DNA from: Burkholderia sp. USMB20 | GTDB taxonomy: Bacteria > Pseudomonadota > Gammaproteobacteria > Burkholderiales > Burkholderiaceae | NCBI RefSeq assembly: GCF_000949135.2 | Contig: NZ_JTAN02000013.1 | Location: forward strand, 124,001-188,000 | Length of the DNA: 64,000 bases | Direction of reading: 5' to 3' | Shown here: positions 1-7,376 of the stretch, piece after piece | How positions within the stretch are numbered: the first letter of the stretch is position 1 | How the letters are laid out: each line of letters opens with the position of its first letter | Program-made: the position numbers and the translations under genes | The notes under the pieces: generated by a model | Seen by the model: the letters and a program-made list of their open reading frames with translations, nothing else | The model's database searches: none | Told to the model about the DNA's origin: nothing

Positions 1-600
1 CTCGTTGTCCCGCGCGCACGATTGCTGGCGCACGAGTGTCAGCTCGCGCTCGAGCTTCGCGATGTCGGTGATGCTGTTCTGCGTATGGCCGGACAGCCCG
101 GTGCGCGTCGCATAGGCGCGCACGCGCGACGTTTCGTCGACCGCGAGAAACAGCTTGCCGACCGACGTCAGGTGCAGCGGCGCGCGGCCGCCGATCGCGC
201 GGACGACCTGCATCCCCGAGCGCTCGGAATACGCGCGCTCGATATAGACGATTTCGTCGCCCTGACGCACCGACAGGTTCACGGTCTGGCCGGTCAGGCG
301 ATGCAATTCGCGCATCGGCATCAGCGCAGCGTCGCGTACCGACAGGCGCGCCTTCACGAGGTTGCCGAGTTCGAGCAGCCGCATGCCGAGCCGGTAGGTG
401 CCGGGATCGGAGCGGTCGACGAGGCGGCAGGTCACCATGTCGTTGAGGATGCGGTGTGCGGTCGACGGATGCAGCTCCGTGCGCTGCGCAAGCTCTTTCA
501 GGCTGACGGGATCGCTGTGCGCGGCGAGCGCGTCCAGCAGCCGCATCATGCGTTCGATCACCTGGATCGACGTTTTGGAATCCGGGGTGGGTTGGCTCAT
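1..600 (-). CDS. IclR-family transcriptional regulator (3' end cut by window edge)
   Basis: The reverse strand from an ATG at 600 is open for 200 codons to the window edge. The N-terminus (about residues 12-65) is a winged helix-turn-helix of IclR type (VSLKELAQRTELHPSTAHRI). It is followed by the start of the IclR effector domain, with NLSVRQGDEIVYIER and HLTSVGKLFLA seen between about residues 100 and 155. IclR proteins are about 250-270 residues, so roughly the last quarter lies outside the window. It is divergent from lutA at 783, so by position it may control lactate or other hydroxy-acid use; this is inference. A perfect palindrome sits just upstream of its start and could be an autoregulatory site. 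Confidence 0.9.
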   Translation of the reverse strand, partial: MSQPTPDSKTSIQVIERMMRLLDALAAHSDPVSLKELAQRTELHPSTAHRILNDMVTCRLVDRSDPGTYRLGMRLLELGNLVKARLSVRDAALMPMRELHRLTGQTVNLSVRQGDEIVYIERAYSERSGMQVVRAIGGRAPLHLTSVGKLFLAVDETSRVRAYATRTGLSGHTQNSITDIAKLERELTLVRQQSCARDNE

Positions 601-616
601 GTCGGGGGAGAATCGG

Positions 617-628
617 TTGACGCGTCAA
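617..628. promoter_or_regulatory. Perfect 12-bp palindrome upstream of the IclR gene (possible operator)
   Basis: TTGACGCGTCAA is a perfect inverted repeat 17 bp before the start codon of the IclR gene, in the divergent IclR/lutA interval. IclR proteins often bind short palindromes and repress themselves. Its use as an operator is inference from position and symmetry only. Confidence 0.3.
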
Positions 629-726
629 GCGGTGTTGCGTCGATTGTATCTCGTATCGTGAAAAAAGCGAACGCCGTTCGAGGAAGTCCTCGTTTCCGGC
701 ATCGCGCACTTGCGCGCGTGCCGGCG

Positions 727-755
727 TTGGTCTTGCCGGCCAAACGGCGGATAAT
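727..755 (+). promoter_or_regulatory. Possible sigma70 promoter of lutAB
   Basis: TTGGTC (727-732) and GATAAT (750-755) are 17 bp apart and lie just before lutA. The -35 is a weak match and the -10 a good one. Prediction by inspection only. Confidence 0.35.
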
Positions 756-782
756 GAGAGCCGTTTTCTCGAAGGAGCGCGT

Positions 783-1505
783 ATGCGAGTCGGTTTGTTC
801 GTGACCTGCCTGGTCGACCTGATGCGTCCGGAAATCGGCTTTTCCGCGCTGAAACTGATTCGCGAAGCCGGCTACGAAGTGTTCGTGCCGCCCGCGCAAA
901 CCTGCTGCGGCCAGCCGGCCTACAACTCGGGCGACCGCGCGCTCGCACGGGATCTCGCCGAAAAGACGCTGCGCGAGTTCGAGCAGTTCGATTACGTCGT
1001 CGCGCCGTCGGGCTCGTGTGGCGGCATGATCCGCGCGCACTACGGCGACCTGTTCCGCGACGACCCCGAACTGATGGGGCGCTATGCGCGATTCCAGCAG
1101 AAAGTCTACGAACTGACCGATTTCCTCGCGAACGTCGCGAAGGTGACGCTCGCCCCCGGCGAATTCACGGGTCCCGTCACCTATCACGACTCATGCTCGG
1201 GCCTGCGCGAGCTCGGCGTGAAGGCGCAGCCGCGCGCGCTGCTCGCGCAGCGCGGCGTGGCCGTCACCGAGATGAAGGACTGCGAGCACTGCTGCGGCTT
1301 CGGCGGCACGTTCGCGGTCAAGTACGGCGACATTTCGGCGGCCATCGCGGACGAAAAGTGCGCGAACGTGCGCGCGTCCGGTGCGGGCGCCGTCGTGCTC
1401 GGCGATCTCGGCTGCATGCTGAACATCGAAGGGCGGTTGCGCCGCACGGGCGACCGCGACACCCGCGTGCTGCACGTCGCGCAGGTGCTGGCGGGCGACG
1501 TCTGA
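783..1505 (+). CDS. lutA: LutA/LldE-type iron-sulfur protein of L-lactate utilisation
   Basis: This 240-residue protein belongs to the CCG-domain (Fe-S)-binding family (LldE, YkgE, LutA), which with LutB and LutC forms a membrane-associated L-lactate oxidising complex. Two cysteine-rich CCG domains are visible: TCCGQPAYNSGD near residue 40 and CEHCCGFGGTFAVKYGD near residue 165, each with its accompanying cysteine motif (HDSCSG for the second). The length matches the family. lutB follows 35 bp downstream on the same strand. No lutC is next to the pair. Confidence 0.92.
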   Translation: MRVGLFVTCLVDLMRPEIGFSALKLIREAGYEVFVPPAQTCCGQPAYNSGDRALARDLAEKTLREFEQFDYVVAPSGSCGGMIRAHYGDLFRDDPELMGRYARFQQKVYELTDFLANVAKVTLAPGEFTGPVTYHDSCSGLRELGVKAQPRALLAQRGVAVTEMKDCEHCCGFGGTFAVKYGDISAAIADEKCANVRASGAGAVVLGDLGCMLNIEGRLRRTGDRDTRVLHVAQVLAGDV

Positions 1506-1540
1506 CGCCCGGTTCCCGCTTACTTTTCCTCGATACCGCG

Positions 1541-2953
1541 ATGCAAGTTCAATCGATGCATTTCAAGGCGCGCGCCGGCCAGAAGCTGGCCGACCAGCGC
1601 CTGCAGCAGAACCTGAAGAAGCTGTCGACGAAGTTCGTGTCCGCGCGCGCCGATGCGATGACCGCGATCGACTTCCAGGCGACGCGCGCCGCGCTGAAGG
1701 CGCGCCGCAACCGTGCGCTGGAGAACCTCGACGTGTGGCTCGAGGCGTTCGAGCGCGAGGCGACGCGGCGCGGCACGACGGTGCTGTTCGCGGAAACGAC
1801 CGCGGACGCCGCGCGGCTCGTCGCCGACATCGCGCGGCGCCACGACGTGAAGAAGGTCATCAAGACGAAGTCGATGGTGTCCGAGGAAATGCGCCTGAAC
1901 GCGGTGCTTGCCGAGATGGGCGTGCAGTCGATCGAGACGGACCTCGGTGAATACATCCTGCAGATCAACGACAACGAGCCGCCGAGCCACATCATCGCGC
2001 CCGTCGTGCACAAGGACAAGGACGAGATCGCCGATCTGTTCGCGCGCACGCACCACCGCGAGCGGCTGACCGAGATTCCGGACATGACGCGCGAGGCGCG
2101 CGAGGTGCTGCGCCCGCATTTCCTGTCGGCCGACATGGGCGTGACGGGCGGCAACTTCGTGATCGCCGAGACGGGGTCGGTTGCGCTCGTCACGAACGAA
2201 GGCAACGAAGGGATGTGCACGGTGATGCCGCGCGTGCATGTCGCGGTGACGGGCATCGAGAAGGTGCTGCCGACGCTCGAGGATCTCGCGACCGCGATGC
2301 GTCTGCTGCCGCGCTCGGCGACCGGCCAGAAGACCTCGAACTACTTCTCGGTGCTGACCGGGCCGCGCGGCCCCGGCGACGAGGACGGCCCGGAACACAA
2401 CTACGTGGTGCTCGTCGACGGCGGCCGCACGGGCCTGATCGGCGGCGAATTCCAGGAGATGCTGCGCTGCATCCGCTGCGGCGCGTGCATGAACCATTGC
2501 CCGGTTTACCAGAAGGTCGGCGGGCACGCGTACGGATGGGTCTATCCGGGCCCGATGGGGTCGGTATTGACGCCGAGCTACGTCGGGATCGACCGTGCGC
2601 TCGACCTGCCGCAGGCCGCGACGCTGTGCGGCGAATGCGACAGCGTGTGCCCGGCCGGAATCCCGCTGTCGCACCTGCTGCGCACGCTGCGCGAGAAACA
2701 GGTCGAGCGGCACCTGCGGCCGTGGCGCGAGCGCGCCGCGCTCGCCGCGTGGGGCTTCGTCGCGCGCCGGCCGCTCCTTTACGCGCTGACGACCAAGCTC
2801 GCGGTACGGATCCTCGAGCGGCTGGGCGGCAACGGCGGCACGCTGCGGCGCCTGCCGATGATGGGTGGCTGGATGGACACGCGCGACATGCCGACGCCGA
2901 CCGGCCGGACGTTCCGCGAACTGTACGCGGCCTCGCAGAGCCACCTGGGCTGA
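1541..2953 (+). CDS. lutB: LutB/LldF-type lactate utilisation iron-sulfur protein
   Basis: A protein of 470 residues starting at the ATG at 1541. The reading frame stays open upstream to 1016, but that stretch overlaps lutA and is not coding in this frame. The N-terminal two thirds form a LUD domain (GVTGGNFVIAETGSVALVTN). A ferredoxin-like part follows, with two 4Fe-4S motifs: CIRCGACMNHCP (about residue 310) and CGECDSVCPAG (about residue 363). The family passes electrons from lactate to the quinone pool together with LutA and LutC. It is co-transcribed with lutA. The C-terminal LUD partner LutC is not the next gene, as it is in most operons of this type. Confidence 0.92.
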   Translation: MQVQSMHFKARAGQKLADQRLQQNLKKLSTKFVSARADAMTAIDFQATRAALKARRNRALENLDVWLEAFEREATRRGTTVLFAETTADAARLVADIARRHDVKKVIKTKSMVSEEMRLNAVLAEMGVQSIETDLGEYILQINDNEPPSHIIAPVVHKDKDEIADLFARTHHRERLTEIPDMTREAREVLRPHFLSADMGVTGGNFVIAETGSVALVTNEGNEGMCTVMPRVHVAVTGIEKVLPTLEDLATAMRLLPRSATGQKTSNYFSVLTGPRGPGDEDGPEHNYVVLVDGGRTGLIGGEFQEMLRCIRCGACMNHCPVYQKVGGHAYGWVYPGPMGSVLTPSYVGIDRALDLPQAATLCGECDSVCPAGIPLSHLLRTLREKQVERHLRPWRERAALAAWGFVARRPLLYALTTKLAVRILERLGGNGGTLRRLPMMGGWMDTRDMPTPTGRTFRELYAASQSHLG

Positions 2954-3080
2954 CGACTGTTCATCGGGTGGCAACAGTGCGTTCGCTATTCATGTATTTA
3001 TCTTGATAGGTGCGGTCTATAGAATCCTGCCTGTAGTCCCCGGAATCGGGTTTCGGGGCATGAGGTCAAGGAGCCGCATC

Positions 3081-3308
3081 ATGAAAAAGACAATATCGAT
3101 GTACTGGCCGCTGGCAATCGTCGTCCCGCTCGCGGCGGCCGCTTATCTGCACGCGATGGCCGACGCGCCGGCGCGTGGACCGATCGCCGTTCACCAGGCA
3201 TCGGCGGAACTCGCGCGCGCGGTGTCGTTCGGTCTGGTCGACGACGCGGCGAAACCGCTGCCGGCCGCATCCGGCGACGTCGTGCTCGCCGCGCCCAAGG
3301 CGCTGTGA
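3081..3308 (+). CDS. Small exported or membrane-anchored protein of unknown function
   Basis: A 75-residue protein starting MKKTISMYWPLAIVVPLAAA. A good ribosome binding site (AAGGAG, 3067-3072) precedes the ATG by 8 bases, which supports a real gene. Residues 8-27 form one hydrophobic segment that could be a signal peptide or a membrane anchor. The remaining 48 residues are Ala/Pro-rich without cysteines or a recognisable domain. It lies between lutB and the phosphatase gene on the same strand. Function unknown. Confidence 0.6.
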   Translation: MKKTISMYWPLAIVVPLAAAAYLHAMADAPARGPIAVHQASAELARAVSFGLVDDAAKPLPAASGDVVLAAPKAL

Positions 3309-3356
3309 GGCACGCCGCCGTCGCTTCGCGCGGCGGCGCGATTCCGGGCGCCTTTG

Positions 3357-3362
3357 TATAAT
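3357..3362 (+). promoter_or_regulatory. Likely -10 element before the phosphatase gene
   Basis: A perfect TATAAT, directly preceded by TTG, lies about 48 bp before the start of the phosphatase gene. No convincing -35 was found. Confidence 0.4.
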
Positions 3363-3409
3363 GGCGCGTTCTTCTCCCGCGCGGCTCGCCGCGGCTTTCC
3401 GATAGTGCG

Positions 3410-3892
3410 ATGACCCGCGTTGCGATCTGTTTCGTCTGTCTCGGCAATATCTGCCGTTCGCCCACCGCAGAAGGCGTGATGCGCCACCAGGTGGACGCGG
3501 CCGGGCTGGCCGACCGGATCGAGGTCGATTCGGCCGGTACCGGCGACTGGCACGTCGGCGAGCCGCCCGACACGCGCGCGCAGGCGGCGGCCCGCATCCG
3601 CGGCTACGACCTGTCGGCGCTGCGCGCGCGGCAGGTGAGCGCGGCGGATTTCGAGCGGTTCGACCTGCTGCTGGCGATGGACGAAGCCAATCTCGCGGAA
3701 TTGCGGCGGCGCTGCCCGCCCGGGCAGCGCGACAAGGTGCGCCTCCTGATGGAATTCGCGCCGGGCGCGGCCGAGACCGAAGTGGCCGATCCTTATTTCG
3801 GCGGCGCGCAGGGCTTCGAACAGGTGCTCGACCAGGTCGAGCGCGCGTGCGCGGGCCTGCTGGACACCCTCCGGAGCGGCGCCGCACGCTGA
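3410..3892 (+). CDS. Low-molecular-weight protein-tyrosine phosphatase
   Basis: A 160-residue enzyme that hydrolyses phosphotyrosine on proteins in the cytoplasm. The P-loop CLGNICRS has the nucleophile Cys10 and Arg16, and the general acid is Asp127 in ADPYFGG; spacing and length are those of the family. In Burkholderia and relatives such enzymes can act on polysaccharide tyrosine kinases (Wzb type), but no kinase or polysaccharide gene is adjacent, so the target is unknown. It ends about 50 bp before the iscR promoter, so readthrough into isc is possible. Confidence 0.93.
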   Translation: MTRVAICFVCLGNICRSPTAEGVMRHQVDAAGLADRIEVDSAGTGDWHVGEPPDTRAQAAARIRGYDLSALRARQVSAADFERFDLLLAMDEANLAELRRRCPPGQRDKVRLLMEFAPGAAETEVADPYFGGAQGFEQVLDQVERACAGLLDTLRSGAAR

Positions 3893-3940
3893 TCGTGGCG
3901 GGGTATTCAGCGGTCTGCGAATACCCTGTCGAAGACATGG

Positions 3941-3991
3941 ATACTTGACTAAAAACGTCAAATATTTATACTTGACCAAAATCGTCAAGAT
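3941..3991 (+). promoter_or_regulatory. isc operon promoter with two tandem IscR binding sites
   Basis: Two nearly identical 24-bp imperfect palindromes start at 3941 and 3968, exactly 27 bp apart. Their cores are CTTGACTAAAAACGTCAA and CTTGACCAAAATCGTCAA. They match the known type-1 site bound by [2Fe-2S]-IscR. TTGACT (3945-3950) and TATACT (3967-3972), 16 bp apart, form a strong sigma70 promoter. Its -35 is inside site 1, and its -10 and start point fall at or in site 2, so bound IscR would block RNA polymerase. This is the expected autorepression layout. Confidence 0.85.
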
Positions 3992-4009
3992 TGCAGTCCC
4001 CTAGACACC

Positions 4010-4549
4010 ATGAGACTCACCACCAAAGGCCGTTTCGCCGTCACGGCGATGATTGACTTGGCACTGCGCCAGGAGCAGGGCCCGGTGACGCTTGCAGGCA
4101 TCAGCCAGCGCCAGCGGATTTCGCTCTCGTATCTCGAACAGCTGTTCGGCAAGCTGCGCAGGCATGAAATCGTCGAATCCGTGCGCGGCCCGGGCGGCGG
4201 CTACAACCTCGCGCGTCGCGCGCAGGACGTCACCGTCGCCGACATCATCATCGCGGTCGATGAACCGCTCGACGCCACGCAGTGCGGCGGCAAAGGCACG
4301 TGCGACGGCTCGAAGCAGCCCGACGGCCATTGCATGACGCACGAGCTGTGGTCGACCCTGAACCAGAAAATGGTCGAATACCTCGATTCGGTATCGCTGC
4401 AGGATCTCGTCGATCAGCAGCGCGCACGCGAGGGCGCGCCCGCGGTGCTGCGCGACCGGCGCGCGCCGGAGCCCGCCGCGGCGCCGGCCGAACCGGTGCG
4501 CACGATGCCGCTCGGTCCCAATTCGGTGTTCAACATCGCGAGTTCGTGA
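4010..4549 (+). CDS. iscR: Fe-S cluster assembly regulator IscR
   Basis: A 179-residue Rrf2-family regulator that binds a [2Fe-2S] cluster and represses the isc operon when Fe-S supply is sufficient. The N-terminus MRLTTKGRFAVTAMIDLAL and the wing motif RGPGGGYNLAR are typical. Cluster ligands are Cys92, Cys98, Cys108 and the neighbouring His107. In E. coli the third cysteine is at 104 and the histidine at 107, so the ligand loop is four residues longer between the second and third cysteines here. The C-terminal 40 residues are Ala/Pro-rich. First gene of the isc operon, just downstream of its own tandem binding sites. Confidence 0.96.
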   Translation: MRLTTKGRFAVTAMIDLALRQEQGPVTLAGISQRQRISLSYLEQLFGKLRRHEIVESVRGPGGGYNLARRAQDVTVADIIIAVDEPLDATQCGGKGTCDGSKQPDGHCMTHELWSTLNQKMVEYLDSVSLQDLVDQQRAREGAPAVLRDRRAPEPAAAPAEPVRTMPLGPNSVFNIASS

Positions 4550-4612
4550 GCGCGAACGCGCCGCACACCCCATAACGCACATAGTCCCTGCACAGAATAC
4601 CCGGAGCGACAG

Positions 4613-5836
4613 ATGACCCAAGAGACTCTCCACCTGCCCATCTACATGGATTACAGCGCGACGACGCCGGTCGACCCGCGCGTGGTCGACAAGATGGTGC
4701 CGTACCTGCGCGAGCAGTTCGGCAACCCGGCATCGCGCAGCCACGCGTACGGCTGGGATGCGGAACGCGCGGTCGAGGAAGCGCGCGAACAGGTGGCTGC
4801 GCTCGTGAACGCGGATCCGCGCGAGATCATCTGGACGTCCGGCGCAACGGAATCGGACAACCTCGCGATCAAGGGTGCCGCGAATTTCTACAAGGGCAAG
4901 GGCAAGCACATCGTCACGGTGAAGACCGAGCACAAGGCCGTGCTCGACACCTGCCGCGAGCTCGAGCGCGACGGCTTCGAAGTCACCTATCTCGACGTGA
5001 AGGAAGACGGCCTGATCGACCTCGACGTGTTCAAGGCCGCGCTGCGCCCGGACACGATCCTCGTATCCGTGATGCACGTGAACAACGAGATCGGCGTGAT
5101 CCAGGACATCGAGACGATCGGCGAGATCTGCCGCGAGAAGGGCATCGTGTTCCACGTGGACGCCGCACAGTCGACCGGCAAGGTCGAGATCGACCTCGCG
5201 AAGCTGAAGGTCGACCTGATGTCGTTCTCGGCGCACAAGACCTACGGCCCGAAGGGCATCGGCGCGCTGTACGTGCGTCGCAAGCCGCGCGTGCGCATCG
5301 AAGCGCAGATGCACGGCGGCGGCCACGAGCGCGGGATGCGTTCGGGCACGCTGGCGACGCACCAGATCGTCGGCATGGGCGAAGCGTTCCGCATCGCGCG
5401 TGAAGAAATGGCGACCGAGAACGAGCGCATCCGCATGCTGCGCGACAAGCTGCTGCGCGGCCTGTCGCAGATCGAGGAAACGTACGTGAACGGCGACATG
5501 GAGCACCGTGTCCCGCACAACCTGAACATCAGCTTCAACTTCGTCGAAGGCGAGTCGCTGATCATGGCGATCAAGGACGTCGCGGTGTCGTCGGGCTCGG
5601 CTTGCACGTCGGCGTCGCTGGAGCCGTCGTACGTGCTGCGTGCACTCGGCCGCAACGACGAACTCGCGCACAGCTCGATCCGCTTCACGGTCGGCCGCTT
5701 CACGACGGAGCAGGACGTCGACTTCGTGATCAACCTGCTGAACAGCAAGATCGCGAAGCTGCGCGAACTGTCGCCGCTCTGGGAAATGCACCAGGAAGGC
5801 ATCGATCTGTCGACGATCGAATGGGCCGCACACTGA
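4613..5836 (+). CDS. iscS: Cysteine desulfurase IscS
   Basis: A 407-residue class-V aminotransferase-fold enzyme using PLP. It takes sulfur from cysteine and hands it as persulfide to IscU and other acceptors such as the tRNA thiolation enzymes. The PLP lysine is Lys209 in [10 protein letters not shown] and the mobile-loop nucleophile is Cys331 in [14 protein letters not shown]. These correspond to E. coli Lys206 and Cys328. The length matches the 404-residue E. coli enzyme. Second gene of the isc operon, 63 bp after iscR. Confidence 0.97.
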   Translation: MTQETLHLPIYMDYSATTPVDPRVVDKMVPYLREQFGNPASRSHAYGWDAERAVEEAREQVAALVNADPREIIWTSGATESDNLAIKGAANFYKGKGKHIVTVKTEHKAVLDTCRELERDGFEVTYLDVKEDGLIDLDVFKAALRPDTILVSVMHVNNEIGVIQDIETIGEICREKGIVFHVDAAQSTGKVEIDLAKLKVDLMSFSAHKTYGPKGIGALYVRRKPRVRIEAQMHGGGHERGMRSGTLATHQIVGMGEAFRIAREEMATENERIRMLRDKLLRGLSQIEETYVNGDMEHRVPHNLNISFNFVEGESLIMAIKDVAVSSGSACTSASLEPSYVLRALGRNDELAHSSIRFTVGRFTTEQDVDFVINLLNSKIAKLRELSPLWEMHQEGIDLSTIEWAAH

Positions 5837-5904
5837 ACACCGCATTGAATACATTCGCGGGCGGATTTGCGCACGCAGACGTAACGAGTCAAGGAGTTTG
5901 AGTC

Positions 5905-6312
5905 ATGTCATACAGCAACAAGGTTCTGGATCACTACGAAAACCCGCGTAACGTCGGTTCGTTCGCGAAAGACGACGACGCGGTCGGCACGGGCATGGTC
6001 GGCGCGCCGGCCTGCGGCGACGTGATGAAGCTGCAGATCCGCGTCGGCGCGGACGGCGTGATCGAAGACGCGAAGTTCAAGACGTACGGCTGCGGCTCGG
6101 CCATCGCGTCGAGCTCGCTCGTGACCGAGTGGGTGAAGGGCAAGACCCTCGACGAGGCACTGTCGATCAAGAACACGCAGATCGCCGAAGAGCTGGCCCT
6201 GCCGCCGGTGAAGATTCACTGCTCGATTCTCGCGGAAGACGCGATCAAGGCAGCCGTAGCCGACTACAAGAAGCGCCACGACACCAAGGAAGGCGATCAG
6301 GCAGCAGCCTGA
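5905..6312 (+). CDS. iscU: Fe-S cluster scaffold IscU
   Basis: A 135-residue scaffold on which IscS-derived sulfur and iron form [2Fe-2S] and [4Fe-4S] clusters. Cluster ligands Cys37, Cys63 and Cys106, with Asp39 and His105, are all present. The HscA recognition motif LPPVK is at residues 99-103. The AAGGAG ribosome binding site precedes the ATG. The C-terminal tail ends in KEGDQAAA, slightly longer than in E. coli. Confidence 0.97.
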   Translation: MSYSNKVLDHYENPRNVGSFAKDDDAVGTGMVGAPACGDVMKLQIRVGADGVIEDAKFKTYGCGSAIASSSLVTEWVKGKTLDEALSIKNTQIAEELALPPVKIHCSILAEDAIKAAVADYKKRHDTKEGDQAAA

Positions 6313-6376
6313 GCGGCATCGAGCGGCTTGTGAAGGATCGCGGCGGGCCCGGGTGGCGCGCCGCGGCAAGGACATC

Positions 6377-6700
6377 ATGGCAATTACACTGACCGAAAAA
6401 GCAGCACAGCACGTCCAGAAATACCTCGTCCGTCGCGGCAAGGGTGTGGGCCTGCGGCTTGGCGTTCGCACGACCGGGTGCTCGGGGCTCGCGTACAAGC
6501 TCGAGTATGTCGACGAGCTGGCTCCCGAGGATCAGGTGTTCGAGAGCCATGGCGTGAAGGTCGTCGTCGACCCGAAGAGCCTCGCGTACATCGACGGCAC
6601 CGAGCTCGACTTCGCACGCGAAGGCCTGAACGAGGGGTTCAAGTTCAACAACCCGAACGTGAAGGACGAGTGCGGCTGCGGCGAATCGTTCCGCGTGTGA
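6377..6700 (+). CDS. iscA: Iron-sulfur cluster carrier IscA
   Basis: A 107-residue A-type carrier that passes Fe-S clusters to target proteins. The three conserved cysteines Cys35, Cys99 and Cys101 are present (TGCSGLAY and ECGCGESF). The ATG at 6377 gives exactly the E. coli length and has GGCAAGGA upstream; the frame is open from 6353, but the earlier in-frame ATG has no good binding site. It ends 28 bp before an intrinsic terminator. Confidence 0.95.
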   Translation: MAITLTEKAAQHVQKYLVRRGKGVGLRLGVRTTGCSGLAYKLEYVDELAPEDQVFESHGVKVVVDPKSLAYIDGTELDFAREGLNEGFKFNNPNVKDECGCGESFRV

Positions 6701-6727
6701 CGCGGGTTTCCGCGCGATGCGGGCAAG

Positions 6728-6749
6728 AGGCGGCACGGGCCGCCTTTTT
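6728..6749 (+). terminator. Intrinsic terminator or attenuator between iscA and hscB
   Basis: A 7-bp GC-rich stem (AGGCGGC paired with GCCGCCT) with a 4-base loop, followed by a run of five T. It lies inside the isc operon. Partial termination here would lower hscB-hscA-fdx-iscX expression relative to iscRSUA. Confidence 0.7.
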
Positions 6750-6794
6750 AATGTGCGGCATTTGCCGCGCGACGAACCGGAATTGAACGCGACG

Positions 6795-7322
6795 ATGGTT
6801 TCGCTGAAAGACAGCCACTTCGATCTGTTTCACCTGCCGGCGCAATTCGCGCTCGACGAGACGGCGCTCGACAGCGCCTATCGCACGGTGCAGACGCAGG
6901 TGCACCCGGACCGCTTCGCGGCGGCCGGCGACGCGCAAAAGCGCATCGCGATGCAATGGGCGACCCGTGCGAACGAAGCCTACCGCACGCTGCGCGATCC
7001 GCTGAAGCGCGCGACCTATCTGCTGTCGCTGCGCGGCGTCGACATCGGTGCCGAAAACAACACCGCGATGGAGCCCGCGTTCCTGATGCAGCAGATGGAG
7101 TGGCGCGAAGGCATCGAGGATGCCGCGGCTGCCCGCAACGTCGACGCGCTCGATGCGCTGCTCGCCGAGCTGCGCGACGAAAAGCGCGTGCGCCTCGAGC
7201 GCCTCGGCACGCTGCTCGACAGCGCGGCCGACCAGGCCGCCGCCGAGGCCGTGCGCCAGCTGATGTTCATCGAACGGGTCGCGTCGGAAGTGGGCGCGCA
7301 GATCGAGCGCCTCGAAACTTAA
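6795..7322 (+). CDS. hscB: Fe-S assembly J-domain co-chaperone HscB
   Basis: A 175-residue J-type co-chaperone that brings IscU to HscA and stimulates its ATPase. The J domain at about residues 8-80 contains HPD at 37-39. The C-terminal helical domain that binds IscU follows. I chose the ATG at 6795 because the product then matches E. coli HscB (171 residues); an upstream ATG at 6717 would overlap the terminator hairpin. hscA follows 54 bp downstream. Confidence 0.94.
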   Translation: MVSLKDSHFDLFHLPAQFALDETALDSAYRTVQTQVHPDRFAAAGDAQKRIAMQWATRANEAYRTLRDPLKRATYLLSLRGVDIGAENNTAMEPAFLMQQMEWREGIEDAAAARNVDALDALLAELRDEKRVRLERLGTLLDSAADQAAAEAVRQLMFIERVASEVGAQIERLET

Positions 7323-7376
7323 CCGCGTGCCTCGCGGCACGCGCAGCAAACGGGCCGAGCGCCCGAACGAACCAAG

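Noticed and set aside
1016-1540. N-terminal extension of lutB
   Set aside because: The frame is open but overlaps lutA in another frame; the product has no family similarity, and the ATG at 1541 gives the normal length.
4001-5854. Long reverse-strand open frame opposite iscR and iscS
   Set aside because: Shadow of iscS codon use; Arg/Asp/His-rich and without a fold.
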